From the NCBI GenBank assembly GCA_027604705.1, contig JADHYV010000003.1, forward strand, positions 310,001 through 374,000: a stretch of 64,000 nucleotides of DNA. The letters run 5' to 3'. The stretch's first letter is position 1. Each line of letters opens with the position of its first letter. A program made the translations under genes and the position numbers. Below the pieces are notes generated by a model, which ran no database searches, was not told the origin of the DNA, and was given only the letters and a program-made list of their open reading frames with translations. The DNA comes from Allomyces arbusculus. Lineage: Eukaryota; Blastocladiomycota; Blastocladiomycetes; Blastocladiales; Blastocladiaceae. Shown here piece by piece: positions 43,480-54,538 of this stretch.

Positions 43480-44342
43480 GGCGAGGCCATTGACGGTCTT
43501 GACGGCATTGGTCGCATCCAATATATACACGACGAGCTTGTGAGCGATCTATGTTGACTGGTTCATGGTCGAATTTTATGCTTAGTTTGCGCAGTCGTGG
43601 CAAGTGGACCTCTGGCGCCATCGAGGACCCGCCAGTGCGAATAGTGGCATCAAGCTTGATCAATGTCGGACTCACGCTTGCCATGATCTTGGCAAGATCC
43701 TCCATCGTCAACTTGACTTGAAGCGTGAGCACCGTCAGGTGCGGAAACCGAGCGACCAAGTCTGTCGAGACCACGGCGAACGTCGCAGACGCGCAAAGAG
43801 CGGACGTAATCTACTGCTGCAATCACAATCAGCGTCTTTTACCGTCGTTTAGTCATAAGTCCGCACGAGTGTTGTCCCAGCGTCATGACAGGTTAGCTGC
43901 TTGGACTCGGCCGCAACCGTCATTCCAGGCGCGACGGTAACAAGCTTTGGGATCATGGAAACGTCCTCATCCGGTAGTGGAAACATCCGCACACAGGGCT
44001 TTTCCAAACCGTCATGCTATTCACGAGATTCCGTCAACTCGAGACGAAGTCCCAGTGCAAGACCTCGTTCACGACCTGCATGAACGTCTGTCAAAATTGG
44101 CGGAGAGCGACAAGTTGGGGCGTCGAGGTGGAGCGGTAGGTCAGATATCTGGCCCAGCCCGAGTATTCGTAATCTTGGACGATATGAGCGACAATCTGGC
44201 GTAAAACGTCAGTCGAGGGGTCTGCAAGGCTGGTTGGTGCTTTTGGCTGGTGAGCGGAACTGCAACTGTGCATTTTCGTTGAGTCTATATTCACTGCTCT
44301 GTTGACCACGCTGGGCGTTGCAGTTCGCGATTTACTTGTCAC
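43480..44342 (-). pseudogene. Decayed, truncated copy of the F-box-like family
   Basis: On the minus strand, successive pieces match the first third of the intact F-box-like genes in order: SLADPSTDVLRQIVAHIV (F-box), a central piece with CHDAGTTLVRTYD (DATTLVHIPY in copy A), then VARFPHLTVLTLQV and VHLPRLRKLSIKFD (ATRFPHLSFLSVAF and IHLPNLRELDLKV). The pieces fall in different frames with stops between them, and the similarity ends near 43480, so the copy is both frame-broken and cut short. It lies about 700 bases beyond the intact copy B and points the same way. Confidence 0.7.
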
Positions 44343-45038
44343 TCGGTTGTTGACGCCACGATGCTTTTTTGGCAGAGAGGATGGAAGTTAAGTGTCGAGC
44401 GGCAATGCGTATGTAGGTGAGGAGGAGGAATCACCCGAGGGACGTGGAACATGACACGATCAGTTGCAGGCGTGGTCAAGTCATTTCCGCGTCGCTTTGC
44501 ATTTCTGTCACGTCGGAAGCATTGGCAGGTGACGTGGATACAACATACGAGCATCACCAGCTGCCGTTGACCGTGCACTTCCAGCCGGGCATCTGACAGT
44601 ATGCCTCCGAAATGTGGAGAATGACACCTTGGGCGCGGTGAGTCTGCTGGTCGTGATGTCAACATCAAGCCACGTTTATTCCATCCCTCGCGCTAATGGT
44701 GGGACCCGCTTGCTGCGGCGCTCCAGCATGACTGCGATATTTTCCAGCCTTGTTACATTTACCGGTTCTTCCAGTAAGACACAAGGACGGTTGATTGTGC
44801 CAAACTAGTACAAAGAATATATTCCGTTTTGGTGTCCCACATCCCACATCCGCCTGTCGCCAACAAATCGATCGCTACATCAGTCAGCAAAAAAAATATT
44901 TCTGCTTCAAATTGTATGGGAACAGCAGAACGTGCTGAAAGAGAAACAATTTAATGAGATATGAATTCGAAATCAGCAGAACAAGCATAGACCGTGGAGC
45001 GACGATTTGAGCTGCCTCACGCCATGCTCACCCTGTTC
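44343..45038. other. Intergenic between F-box-like copies
   Basis: About 700 bases, less GC-rich, with no recognisable gene. Confidence 0.5.
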
Positions 45039-47207
45039 TCACAATGCGAAACGCAACTGAACGCTTCGCGTTGGGAGTGCACTCGTCAGCGTGACAGCAA
45101 TGTGTTCCCTGGCGTTCATGGCCAAGCCTTCCCGGAAATGCACATCCACCAAGAATGGGCGATTTGCTCGCCATGGCAAGGTAAACTTCCATCGACGGGC
45201 GCCGCTCGCATCGCTCTTGATATCAGTCATCCACCGCACTGCGGCCTCCAGATCCTTGGCTGCCGCGTCGGCGTCTGTCACGGTCAAGACATGCACTTCC
45301 AGGGCACCTGCAGGTCGGCCATCAAATCGAAGTTTCGGAAGCACGCGCCAAGCAACGTTCTCTTGATAATAAAAGAGCCTCATGGTGGTAAGTGAGCCCT
45401 GGACGCGTTGCGCATGCAAGGAACGGAGGCACGGCGCACAAGTCAGCTGTCCAATGGCCTCAGGGTGCAACAATGGTGCAGAAACATGCTCGAGGAAGGA
45501 CATCGATGGCAACTTGCGCAGCGGTGTCATGATTACAGATGAGCACACAGTCAAGTGCACGAGTTGAGGTAGTGCCATGCGATGTAAGCCGCCCAAAGTA
45601 TCAGCCGAGGCCTGGAGATGCGTGACGCCCAGCAGCATTGGGGCACCGCCGTCAATCCATTGAACGCGTGGCGGCAGGTTCAATTTCTTGAGCTCTGGAT
45701 GCGCATCAAGCGTCGCCCCATGTACTTGAATCCAAACGTTCGGGTCCGTCATTGTATGATAATGAATGGTCAAGTCTGTAACTGAACGGGATGGAATGGA
45801 TCGAACCACGTCGTCAACATGAAGAACGAGCTTGTCGAGCGTTGGAATATCGACCATCGCAGTGAACTGGATCGTGAACGAGCACGAGACTGTCAATTGC
45901 GTGAGCGCTGGGAATGTCACGGGCAAGTGGTCGTCCGCAGAATCAACCAGGCCACGCTTGCACTGCAAGATTGTCAGGTCCGTCAGACGCGGTGCTTGAA
46001 TTGAGAGCTGCGCCAGGAATGCTTCAGGTAAGATCAATTTTTCAAATTTGGCAACCGTCAAGCATAGCATGTTGTCAGCCAACATTGGTATGACGATCCC
46101 GATCCCGGAACCCATGATTGCGATCGAGCGAAGCACGGGAAAATAACTACTGTTCGGGCCCCCAACTGACCCAGCCGCAAGAAGTGAGAGAATGTCGACG
46201 TGACACTCGATGCATTGCAGCTCACGCCATAAGGGCGCGACAGTATGCCGCAAAACGGGAGACGTGGAATCTGTCCGATCAAGTGAGCACCGAAGCACGA
46301 GCTCTCGCAAAGATCCAACAAGATGCGTAACGTGATGGGTGACAAATTCGGGATGGATCAGACCAGTTGAAAGGCGCAAAATCTCGAGCTGTGGGGTCGC
46401 AGAAAGGGCGCGGACACATTTCTTATCGTAAAAATCCACACTCTTCAAGTCCAGCTCGCGCAGGTGAGGCAAGGTCGCGGTCGAATTCCACCCATCTGAC
46501 ACACCGCAGACAACAGCACGAAGTATTTCCAGCGCAGGGCAGGAAACCATGATGGCCTCCAAGAGCGCTGCTGCGGGAACGGCTGCTTTGACGTCGAGCA
46601 GCGTAACGTGCGGAAAATGAATCAGCGAGCTGGTGAAAACGGTGGAGAAGAGCGCGCGGTGCCACCCTTGAGCCAAACTGACAGGAGGAACCAAGTCAGG
46701 GCCAGCTGGAACGTCCGTCCCAACTTGCACGGAGCGGACGCGATCTGCGGTAAGAGCGAGCATTTTCTTGCTACCAGCGTGCGGGAAATGGACAAGCGTC
46801 TTTGTCATGTTGGTGGTACCCGTCAGCAGCTTCGGTTCAACAGCATCACTGGATGCACCCACAATAGGCAACTTTGGGTTCAAGTGCACACCTCGTCTGT
46901 CACAAAACTGGACGCAATCAAGACGACGGCCATTTTGGGCAACTTGAGACGTCTCCATGCTGAGTTCGAGGTGCCAGCAAATTAGTACGTCGATTGCATC
47001 CATCAGGGCCCGACACGTTTGGCGGAGTGCCATGAGAGCTGGTTCCGACGCGGAGTCGTGTATAGCCAAGTATTTTCGAGCTGAGTTGGCATCCCACTTT
47101 TTTTCGAGAATGTAGTCCACGATTTGGCGCAGAACGTCGGTCGGGAGGTCCACAAGACTGGCTCGCGCGAGGCGAGCAGTCCCATCAACACGTTTTTTCG
47201 GGTTCAT
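45039..47207 (-). CDS. F-box-like protein with leucine-rich repeats (copy B)
   Basis: A single exon of 722 residues starting MNPKKRVDGTARLARASLV, chosen because copy A starts MDSKKRVD; the frame extends 34 codons further to another ATG at 47309. The F-box-like region is at about 17-75 (LVDLPTDVLRQIVDYIL and LMALRQTCRALMDAIDVLI). Irregular Leu-rich units follow, with conserved landmarks shared with copy A: HVTLLDVKAAVPAAALLEAI, LPHLRELDLKSV, SVTDLTI and APCLRSLHAQRVQ. Probably a substrate adaptor of an SCF-type ubiquitin ligase (inference). Its base composition is nearer 50 per cent GC, lower than the housekeeping genes around it, so it may be a younger or faster-changing locus. Confidence 0.75.
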   Translation of the reverse strand: MNPKKRVDGTARLARASLVDLPTDVLRQIVDYILEKKWDANSARKYLAIHDSASEPALMALRQTCRALMDAIDVLICWHLELSMETSQVAQNGRRLDCVQFCDRRGVHLNPKLPIVGASSDAVEPKLLTGTTNMTKTLVHFPHAGSKKMLALTADRVRSVQVGTDVPAGPDLVPPVSLAQGWHRALFSTVFTSSLIHFPHVTLLDVKAAVPAAALLEAIMVSCPALEILRAVVCGVSDGWNSTATLPHLRELDLKSVDFYDKKCVRALSATPQLEILRLSTGLIHPEFVTHHVTHLVGSLRELVLRCSLDRTDSTSPVLRHTVAPLWRELQCIECHVDILSLLAAGSVGGPNSSYFPVLRSIAIMGSGIGIVIPMLADNMLCLTVAKFEKLILPEAFLAQLSIQAPRLTDLTILQCKRGLVDSADDHLPVTFPALTQLTVSCSFTIQFTAMVDIPTLDKLVLHVDDVVRSIPSRSVTDLTIHYHTMTDPNVWIQVHGATLDAHPELKKLNLPPRVQWIDGGAPMLLGVTHLQASADTLGGLHRMALPQLVHLTVCSSVIMTPLRKLPSMSFLEHVSAPLLHPEAIGQLTCAPCLRSLHAQRVQGSLTTMRLFYYQENVAWRVLPKLRFDGRPAGALEVHVLTVTDADAAAKDLEAAVRWMTDIKSDASGARRWKFTLPWRANRPFLVDVHFREGLAMNAREHIAVTLTSALPTRSVQLRFAL

Positions 47208-48455
47208 TAGAACTTGCACAATGATGGCCTTGGAGTGCGTGGAGTGAGCGCGAACTGCTGGAGTTGAGCATTGACGCCGGGGGGTTTCAGTCGACGGCGT
47301 CGACGGCATTGAGGGTCGTTGATGTGTGACACTTGTTGAGGCTCAACAGACAGCCTCAAGATAGACGTTGGTCGCAACTAACGAGCGAGCCTCTCAAACC
47401 TTTACCTCCAACTAAGAGAAGCAGCGGTTCTTGAGTAAAGAGCCCTTCAGAGAAAGAGAGCCTCTGCATCATCAACCAGCTGTGCAATCCTTAAGCTGCA
47501 GCCAAAGGAAATTATGGACCATGGATGGCTGGATCAAACACACTCCGAAGCGCCAAGCAGGCGGTACATCGATGAAGGGTATTTCATGCACACTCCTCGT
47601 GGAAAAGCAATTCGTGGACGTAGCTCAACACCACCCTTGCAAAGAAAACATCGGTGAGCGAGATTTAGGTCAAATTCGAGTAAAATGTGATGGGCTTTTG
47701 GCATGTGCCCTCAAGCAACAGTTGACCAAAGTCATCAACACGAACCTTTAGATTAAGCCATTATATTTTTCGTCCGACTGATGCAGAGCTCTGTGACGGC
47801 CGTACACATCAGACAGCACCGTACGACCATTCTGCTGCATTCCTGCAAGTTCAAATTTTGGCATGAAATGCTGGTTGCCACGACGTCGATATGCCAGAAT
47901 AAATGAGATTTGATCCGTCAGAGAGACTTAATTGATGCGGCCGTCTCATTGGCAATGATCCGCGGCTCGCTTCATGGCTTTTGGATTAATGTGAAGAGCA
48001 TCAGCGCATGCAGAGAGCAAGCGCGTTGACCTCTATATGGGGCTGCCCCGGGCTCGTTCCACCCTTGAGGAAAGCAAACGGAAATATCAAGTCCGGCGGC
48101 TGGCATATTTTATTATGTTCTGGGTCCTCGTTGCGAGGTGGCGTTGCGGCGTTGTGAGGCGCTGAACGTCGGTTGTGCTGCCTGATGGTGTGTTTCTTGG
48201 CGTTTGTGTTTTGAGCTGGCACACCACATCAGAACAAATTCTGGTCGTACTCCGTCCACCTTCACCACTTCGATGGGCCTAAAACTGCAGTACGACCCCG
48301 TGCCCTTTCGTCTTCGTCCCCACGACGACCCACGACTTGCTGCAAGCTATTACCGCGCTCATTCTGCGTGTTCTGCACCTGCAACTTCATACAACATCAC
48401 GCGCCGTTCCAACTTGACACCTCAACCGAACCTGTTTGACCCAGCACGCACTACA
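47208..48455. other. Divergent intergenic region
   Basis: About 1.25 kb between the F-box-like copy B and the TMEM198-like gene. Mostly less GC-rich, becoming GC-rich near 48400. No gene or repeat recognised. Confidence 0.5.
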
Positions 48456-49473
48456 ATGGCCTCGACGCTCCTGCCGTGCTTCCGCGCGCGCTGGCCGCTC
48501 TTTGCTGCCCTCTTCGCCACACTTCTCGCGACGCTGTTCGCGACTCTTGCGCACGCATCGCCGCTGCCCTCCGACAATGTCGTGACCGATTTCCTGACGG
48601 CGCTCTCAACCAACGACGTGCCCGTTCCCGGCGCCAATGGCGAGGCCTCGAAACTGCTCGCGGATTCGATTGTGCTAGGCGCGATCATGATAGTAACGGG
48701 GTTGCTCTTCACGTTCTTTGGTGGCAAGCTGTTCCGCGTGTGCCTGTTCCTGGTCGGCGCCTACATTTTCGCGACGATTGCGTTTGCCGTTTTGCAGTAT
48801 GTCGAGCCTGACACTGGGTTCAATAACCGCAAGGCCATCTACTGGGGCGTCGGCGCCACGGCCGCGGTCCTGGGCGGCGCGCTGCTCACCTTCTTTTGGA
48901 AGGTTGGGCTGTTTGCGATTGGCTGCTTTGGTGCGTCCTGGCTTCGGTTTCCCTTCATTTTATTCGATCGGATAAATATGATCAATCGTGTCTACTGTCT
49001 CGTCTCGTTACAGGCGGCTACACGCTTGCGCTCTGGCTTCTCGCGCTCGCTTCGGGGGGTATCATCAAGAGTGCATCGGGCCAGGCCATTTTCGTGGCCG
49101 TGTTTGCGCTAGTCGGCGGCATCTCGATGTTTTGGGTGGAAAAACACACGGTTCGCGTGTGCACGGCCCTCGGCGGGGCGTACTTCACTGTGCTTGGTGT
49201 AGACGTGTACGGTTCTTCCCCAGGTGACCCGCATTCGAAGAGCGCGACCCGGCTGACCAATGCGACTCTCTCCACCTCGTTAGCTTTGCGCAAACCGGCT
49301 TCTCGAACGGTACCAAGGTGTTCCTCGGCAGCTCCATGGTGAAGTACGAGACGTCGGCCGCGATCTATGGGATGATTGCCTTCTTTGTCGTCTTGGCGGC
49401 GCTCGGCATGGCGGTGCAGTACAAGTACACGGCCAAGGTGATCAATTTCAAGTCGATTCGCGGGTCCGAGTAA
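48456..49473 (+). CDS. TMEM198-type multi-pass membrane protein
   Basis: Three exons (48456-48930, 49014-49206, 49284-49473) give 285 residues. A hydrophobic N-terminal segment that could be a signal peptide (PLFAALFATLLATLFATLAHA) is followed by a short polar loop and then seven closely spaced hydrophobic segments, for example IVLGAIMIVTGLLFTFFGGK, VCLFLVGAYIFATIAFAVL, ALWLLALASGGII and MIAFFVVLAALGMAV. The GGxLFR and LFAIGCFGGYTLALW patterns and overall layout match the TMEM198/DUF4203 family. Animal TMEM198 promotes LRP6 phosphorylation in Wnt signalling; the fungal role is unknown. Both introns restore conserved segments (CFGGYT and GVDVFAQTGF). Confidence 0.78.
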
Positions 49474-49673
49474 ACTCGGGTTGGATCGGAGCCGACGAAT
49501 TCTCGTCATACCCCTGTATTTTGTCTTTTTGCACAGCCTGTTAGCACGGTCCGTTGTGCGTGCCCTTCTTAGATGTACCTATTTTCTGAGCCGCTGAAGC
49601 TCTACTTCTTCGGAACCGCATCCTCGTAACATCCGAACAACAAATTTGTATGTGCTCGACACTTTCCGCCTCC

Positions 49674-51568
49674 TCATGGCTTGAACTTGGTCGCACACTT
49701 CATTGAACAGAACTGGCGGCCGTGCCGCTTGATCGGCATCTTGGCAATCGCGCCACCGCACCCGGCACACCCAGTCGGCGTCTCGACCACGGCCGCTGCT
49801 GCTGGTGCTGTGGGCGTCTGCATACTCGGAATATTCGCGGCCGTGAGCACGCCCATGCGGCGCTCGGCAGCGCGCGCCCGCCGTTCCCGCTCAGCCGTGA
49901 GTCGCAGTTCCGGGGAAAGCGCCGCGGACGCGAGCGATTGCCGCAGACCAACGGGGACGAGCGATGGCGCGGGCCGGCCGGCCAGGGTTTGCGGACCGGA
50001 CGGCGCGGGCGCCGTGTCGTCGCCGCTTGCGTCGTCCCCGCCACTACTGCTGCTACTCGCGGCTTGCGCTTGTGTGCCGGTCTTGGCGGTCACGGGCCGC
50101 TTCTTCTTCTTCTTACCCAGTCGCGCAGCGTCGGTTGCGGGTTCGGGCGGAGCGGGGACCGGAGCGGGTGCGGGAGAGGGTGCCGCCGGTGCGGGTGCAG
50201 GTACCGCCGGCGCCTCGACCAGCGCTTCAACCTCCTCGGGCACAACGACGTGCACGCTCGTGAGCCGCCGGTGAATCTGAACAATTTCCGAATGCGTCGG
50301 CTTCTTGGTCGTGAACGGGACCGACTTGACGCGCGCATCGTCTTTCGCAAACACTTCCTTGGCCACCTCGTTCCCGAGAACTACGCGGCGATTCGCGACC
50401 CCAGGCGCAACCACAAACACAACCGTCGCCGTCTCTAAGTGCGCGCGCCACTTGCCCATAATCTCCCAGACTTCGCGCGCGAGCGCGGCCTCGTTATACC
50501 GGCGCAAGTTGGCACCGGCCGACTTGGCGTGCCGCTTACTGTCCTGTGACGATTGCGCGCCGCCTTGCTTGCGCCGCGTCGTGTACCGGTGAATCGACGT
50601 GTGCGCAATGCATTGGTCCCGGTCAAACACGGCCCCGGCAAAGTGGCCGCCGCCGATCATCAGGTAGACGGCGCGGTATGCGGATTGGATCGTGCGCAGA
50701 GCGGCGAGGACAGTGTCGCTCGTGATGAGCGGAGCGGTGGTGGTGGGGAAGATGGCGCGGTGCACGGAGAAGGTGCGCGTTGGGTGCGACGCGAGCTGGA
50801 AACGCAGGTACGTGCGCGACGTGTGCGATGCGCGCACGTCGGTCGACGTGGAGTCGGAGTTGGCGGTGGTGGGGTCCGAGGGCGCGGCTTCAAGCTGCGC
50901 GCGCTGGAAAAGCACGGCCAGGGCGTCAACGGGACCGGCCGCGTCAGCGTCGTCACTGTCCGAGTCGGATTCTGATTCCGAGTCGACAGAGACCTTCGCT
51001 GCCTTCGTTGCAGTCGCCGCTGGTACAGCTCGCTCGGCATCTGTTTGCACCGGTCCTTCGCTGTCAGTCCCCGTCCATTGCACAAGCACCGCGACCACCG
51101 TCGAAACGTACCACGGTACTGCTGGTCAAACTCGTTCTCGTCCACGGGGGCGAGCCCGAGCTGCGCGACTCGCTTGATGTTATACCGATGCCAAAGTGAC
51201 CGGAAATGGTGGCGTTGTGCGATCAAGTCGGCAAATCGTTGCGCGCACACCTGGCACGAAAAATGTGCCGCGTCGTCGTCCTTGTCGTCGCCGTCCTTGT
51301 CCTGGTCCGACTCGTCGGAGCTGCTTTCTGCAAGTACGTCGGGCCCGGGTGGGGTGATGGCGCGGTCGTCGGTAGCAGCAGCAGTTGAGCCGGCGTCAAC
51401 TAGCGTCAGGTCAGCTGGCGTGATGCGCACGAGGAACGGGAACGTGAAGAGGCTCCAAGTTGACGGGAAATGGCCACTTGCGGTCGGATCGGCGGCCTGC
51501 TTCTTGTTGCGGCTTGGGCTGGCGTTGGCAGCCGGAGTTGAGCTGGAGACGCCGTTGTTGGCCGACAT
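49674..51568 (-). CDS. VMS1: Peptidyl-tRNA hydrolase Vms1/ANKZF1
   Basis: Two exons (51568-51112 and 51040-49674) give 607 residues. Vms1 cuts nascent chains from tRNA on stalled 60S subunits and works with Cdc48 in ribosome quality control and at stressed mitochondria. A C2H2-like finger lies near residue 105 (FSCQVCAQRF, then HHFRSLWH). The VLRF1 catalytic domain carries the glutamine motif RRKQGGAQSSQD and AKSAGANLRRYNE. Ankyrin repeats, usual in the family, are not visible; a Pro/Ala-rich linker and a Lys run take their place. A VIM-type Cdc48-binding motif, RERRARAAERR (RX5AAX2R), is at about 537-547, and a terminal Cys finger (CAGC, CSMKC) closes the protein. Confidence 0.92.
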
Positions 51569-51960
51569 GTCTGGTCGTGATCCAAGGCGAGTCGTTGCAA
51601 AATGGTGCTCAAGTTGGTGTGCCCAAGCGACAGGACGTCGCTCCTCTTATCGTTGCTTGCCGTGCTGTCCGGTCGTCGTCGTCGTCGTCGTTGTCCTGCG
51701 CGTGGTGGTCGACTTGTAGACGCACGACAAATCATTCGCTAAAAGGGCCGGCAAGACGACGGCAGTGTGCATCTGACTCGAACGGAATTCACCTCTATTT
51801 TTCCGCGTTTTGCACGTCATTTGCGCAATTTGCCAGTTCCTTGTCGAGGTGACTCGACCCTGACCTTCCCTTGATTCTGTTGCGTCCTCTCTCTCCACGT
51901 TTGCCGCGCTGTCGTGCCGTGCCACGCTTCTGCCGCTCGATCCACCGCAAGTCCGCGACC
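51569..51960. promoter_or_regulatory. Divergent region between VMS1 and the MYND gene
   Basis: About 390 bases separating the VMS1 start from the broken MYND gene. Contains a GTC-type trinucleotide run near 51674. No defined promoter element. Confidence 0.4.
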
Positions 51961-52800
51961 ATGACCATGCCCGACAAGCCGAAAAACCTACTGGTACCCG
52001 CGCCGCTGCGAGCTCAAGACATGCGACGCCAAGACGGGGCTCAAGGCGTGCGGTGCCTGCAAGATGGTGCAGTACTGCTGTGTCGACCACCAGCGCACCG
52101 ACTGGGTAACGCACAAGGAGCAGTGCGAGATCTTCAAAACAGCACAAGCTGTAGACCAAGTTCTACAATGACGACGAGACGCTCGAGCAGTTCCCGCTCA
52201 TGTCGAGCAAGCAGCACCGCCAGCAGCCACGCGCACTCGCGCACGAGTGCGGTATCTGTGGCGTCTCGGACCGCAAGAAGGACATGACCAAGACCGAATG
52301 CTGTACGTTTGGCTCGCCGCACTGTCGCCGTGATGCGGTTTCGGGTCCCTGATTCACGCGTCCTCCACTCGGCACCAGGCAACTTTACCGAGCACGAATA
52401 CCAAGTGATGTCCTACTCCCGCGCGCACTGCCCGCGCTCGCACCGGCGGTACACGATGTGCGGGTACCACGGCGTCGAAGACTGGTGCGACAAGACCAAG
52501 GATTGACGCGAGTGCGATGGATCCATGCAGATTATTTACAGCAGCAAGAAGGACCGGACACCTGACGCGCTGTGGCGCGGGCTCAACGGGTTCAACTTCT
52601 ATTCGCTGCTCGAAAGGACGTGCCCAAGCACTTGCTTTGCGAGACGTGCGCACAGTGCAAGAAGGCCTTCATGTGGTCGATGGAGGGGAACACGCTCTCG
52701 GCCGGTGGGAATGCGTGCCTGAGCTGCGCGGGCAGTCTGTTTGCGCGCGAAGACGAGTCACGGTCGCGCGGCGTGTTGTCGTGCCGCGGCAATAGGTGGG
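51961..52800 (+). pseudogene. Broken MYND-finger gene
   Basis: Pieces of one protein are readable in order but not in one frame. A MYND zinc finger (TCDAKTGLKACGACKMVQYC, then WVTHKEQCEIF), a second Cys cluster (HECGICGVSDRKKDMTKTECC), the segment EYQVMSYSRAHCPRSHRRY with TMCGYHGVEDWC, and a last Cys cluster (LLCETCAQCKKAF and GNACLSCAG). The arrangement matches a MYND-type family common in fungi. Frame changes separate the ATG from the finger, the finger from the second cluster and the last two parts, and an in-frame TGA lies at 52504-52506. One proper GTACGT intron seems present. It is either a recent pseudogene or a stretch with several base-call errors. Confidence 0.65.
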
Positions 52801-53404
52801 GGTCATCGGGGGGGGTGCCTCGGCCGTGGGGCAAGTGTTGGTGTTTGTGTGTCGTCGTCGAGCAGAGCTCATGGGCTGTCATGTCGTCTTGTCCAATTCG
52901 ATCGCTTTTCCATTCATTCACATCGCATGGATCGTATTCGGGGCGAACGATCAGAACTCGCACCAGGCCCCGCCGTCGCTGGCTTGAGCCGCATTGGATT
53001 GGCTGTGCTCATCATGTCCGCCTTGCTCCGTCCTCGTCGTGTTGGGGGCCATCGCAAGACGGGACGACAGAGCGTGCAATGTCAGTGACGTGGATCAAGA
53101 ATATGGCATTTGATCTTGCACATGCCACAAATGGTGCTGATCACGACACGTGAGGTTGGCTCAGACCTGCTCCTCGCCGTCGTCGAGCTGGTCACAGCTG
53201 TCACAGTGGTCACCACGACCACGACGACGAGCCTCGCACGACCTCACGAACCGACTCGCACTGGTCGCACTGGCTCTGGCGCGCGTGCAGATGCAATTGT
53301 AGCTGCAATTTTCACGCTTGGACCTCGCTCAAGTTGCCGTTTCCGGTCCGCAACCAGCCCAACCTTCCTCCGCGCACAGCAATTCGTGTACCTCCGACCC
53401 GACC
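52801..53404. other. Intergenic upstream of LEA1
   Basis: About 600 bases with no recognisable gene. Frames present here are short and uninformative. Confidence 0.5.
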
Positions 53405-54351
53405 ATGGTCAAGCTCACGGCAGACCTGATCTCGCACACCGACACGTTCCTCAATGCGCTCGGCGAGCGCGAGCTGGACCTGCGCGGTACGGCCCCCCCA
53501 CGCCGTCAGTGTGCTTGCGTGCACCCGGGATCCCCTCCCCACATCCATCGTTCCTCATTTCCGCCCCTTTCCACCCGGTAGGCCTACGCATTCCTGTCAT
53601 CGAGAACCTCGGTGCCGCGCGAGACACCCTCGACACGCTGAACCTGACCGACAACGATGTGCGCTCTGTCTCCGGCTTTCCGCGGATGCCGCGGCTCACC
53701 GCGCTGATGCTCGCACACAACCGCGTGACGCACATCGACGCCGACGCTGGTACCGCGCTGCCGAACTTGCACACCATGATCCTGTCGCACAACCAGATCA
53801 CCGAACTCGGCGACCTGGACGCGCTGACCGCGTTCCCGTCGCTCGTGCGGCTGAGTCTGGTCGGGAACCCCGTCACGCGGAAATCAAATTACCGGCTGTA
53901 CGTGATTCATCGGGCGCCAACTGTGCGGGTCCTGGATTTTGCGAAAGTGCGGGATGTGGAACGGAAGGCTGCGCGCGACTTGTTTGTGAATGCCAAGACG
54001 GGCAAGGATTCGGCGTTGGCGACGGAGTATACGGCGTCCCGGTCGTCTGGGGCCGCTGTGGCGGTCGAGGAGGAGAATGAGGAGATGGACACTGATGCGA
54101 CAACGCCGGCAAAGCCGGCAGGACCGAGTTTGGCGCCCGAGGATATTGCCAAGATCAAGGTATGGGCCAGGCTCTGCGTGGGTTTGAGTTGTGAATTGCG
54201 TCTGACCAGATTGTGTGTGGTTTGATAGGAGGCAATCAAGAAGGCCAAGTCGATGGCCGAGATTCACCGGCTCGAGGAGATGCTGAGCCGCGGCAAGATC
54301 CCAGACGACGCGCGGCTGGGCGACCGCATGGATGAGGACGAGGACGAGTAG
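53405..54351 (+). CDS. LEA1: U2 snRNP protein A' (Lea1)
   Basis: Three exons (53405-53486, 53582-54159, 54229-54351) give 260 residues. The start MVKLTADLISHTDTFLNAL and the join ELDLRG|LRIPVIENLGA match U2A' closely. Four to five leucine-rich repeats follow (LDTLNLTDNDVRSVSGF, LTALMLAHNRVTHI, LHTMILSHNQITEL, LVRLSLVGNPVTRK), then the LRR cap NYRLYVIHRAPTVRVLDFAKV and DVERKAARDLF. The acidic, helical C-terminus (KKAKSMAEIHRLEEML) ends with DEDEDE. It binds U2B'' and U2 snRNA stem-loop IV in the spliceosome. The stop lies two bases before a G run that leads into the assembly gap, and the gene seems unaffected. Confidence 0.96.
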
Positions 54352-54352
54352 C

Positions 54353-54369
54353 GGGGGGGGGGGGGGGGG
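54353..54369. repeat. Poly-G tract at the assembly gap
   Basis: Seventeen G immediately followed by the N run; the tract very likely caused the assembly break. Confidence 0.9.
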
Positions 54370-54379
54370 NNNNNNNNNN
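54370..54379. other. Assembly gap
   Basis: Ten N. The true length of missing sequence is unknown. It falls between the convergent LEA1 and IFT52 genes, so no coding sequence need be lost. Confidence 0.97.
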
Positions 54380-54444
54380 TAATTTCGACGGTTTGCGGTT
54401 GCCAGCAACGTTCAATCAAGTTACCATTATGCATTCGCGTCTCT

Positions 54445-54461
54445 CCCCCCCCCCCCCCCCC
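54445..54461. repeat. Poly-C tract
   Basis: Seventeen C, about 65 bases after the gap, in the 3' flank of IFT52. Confidence 0.9.
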
Positions 54462-54538
54462 GCTTGCCATTCCTCCCAAAACCGTGCCTCGTCCACCCGT
54501 CAAAACCAGTCTCTCCCTCTCGCACCCCCGACCGTTGC

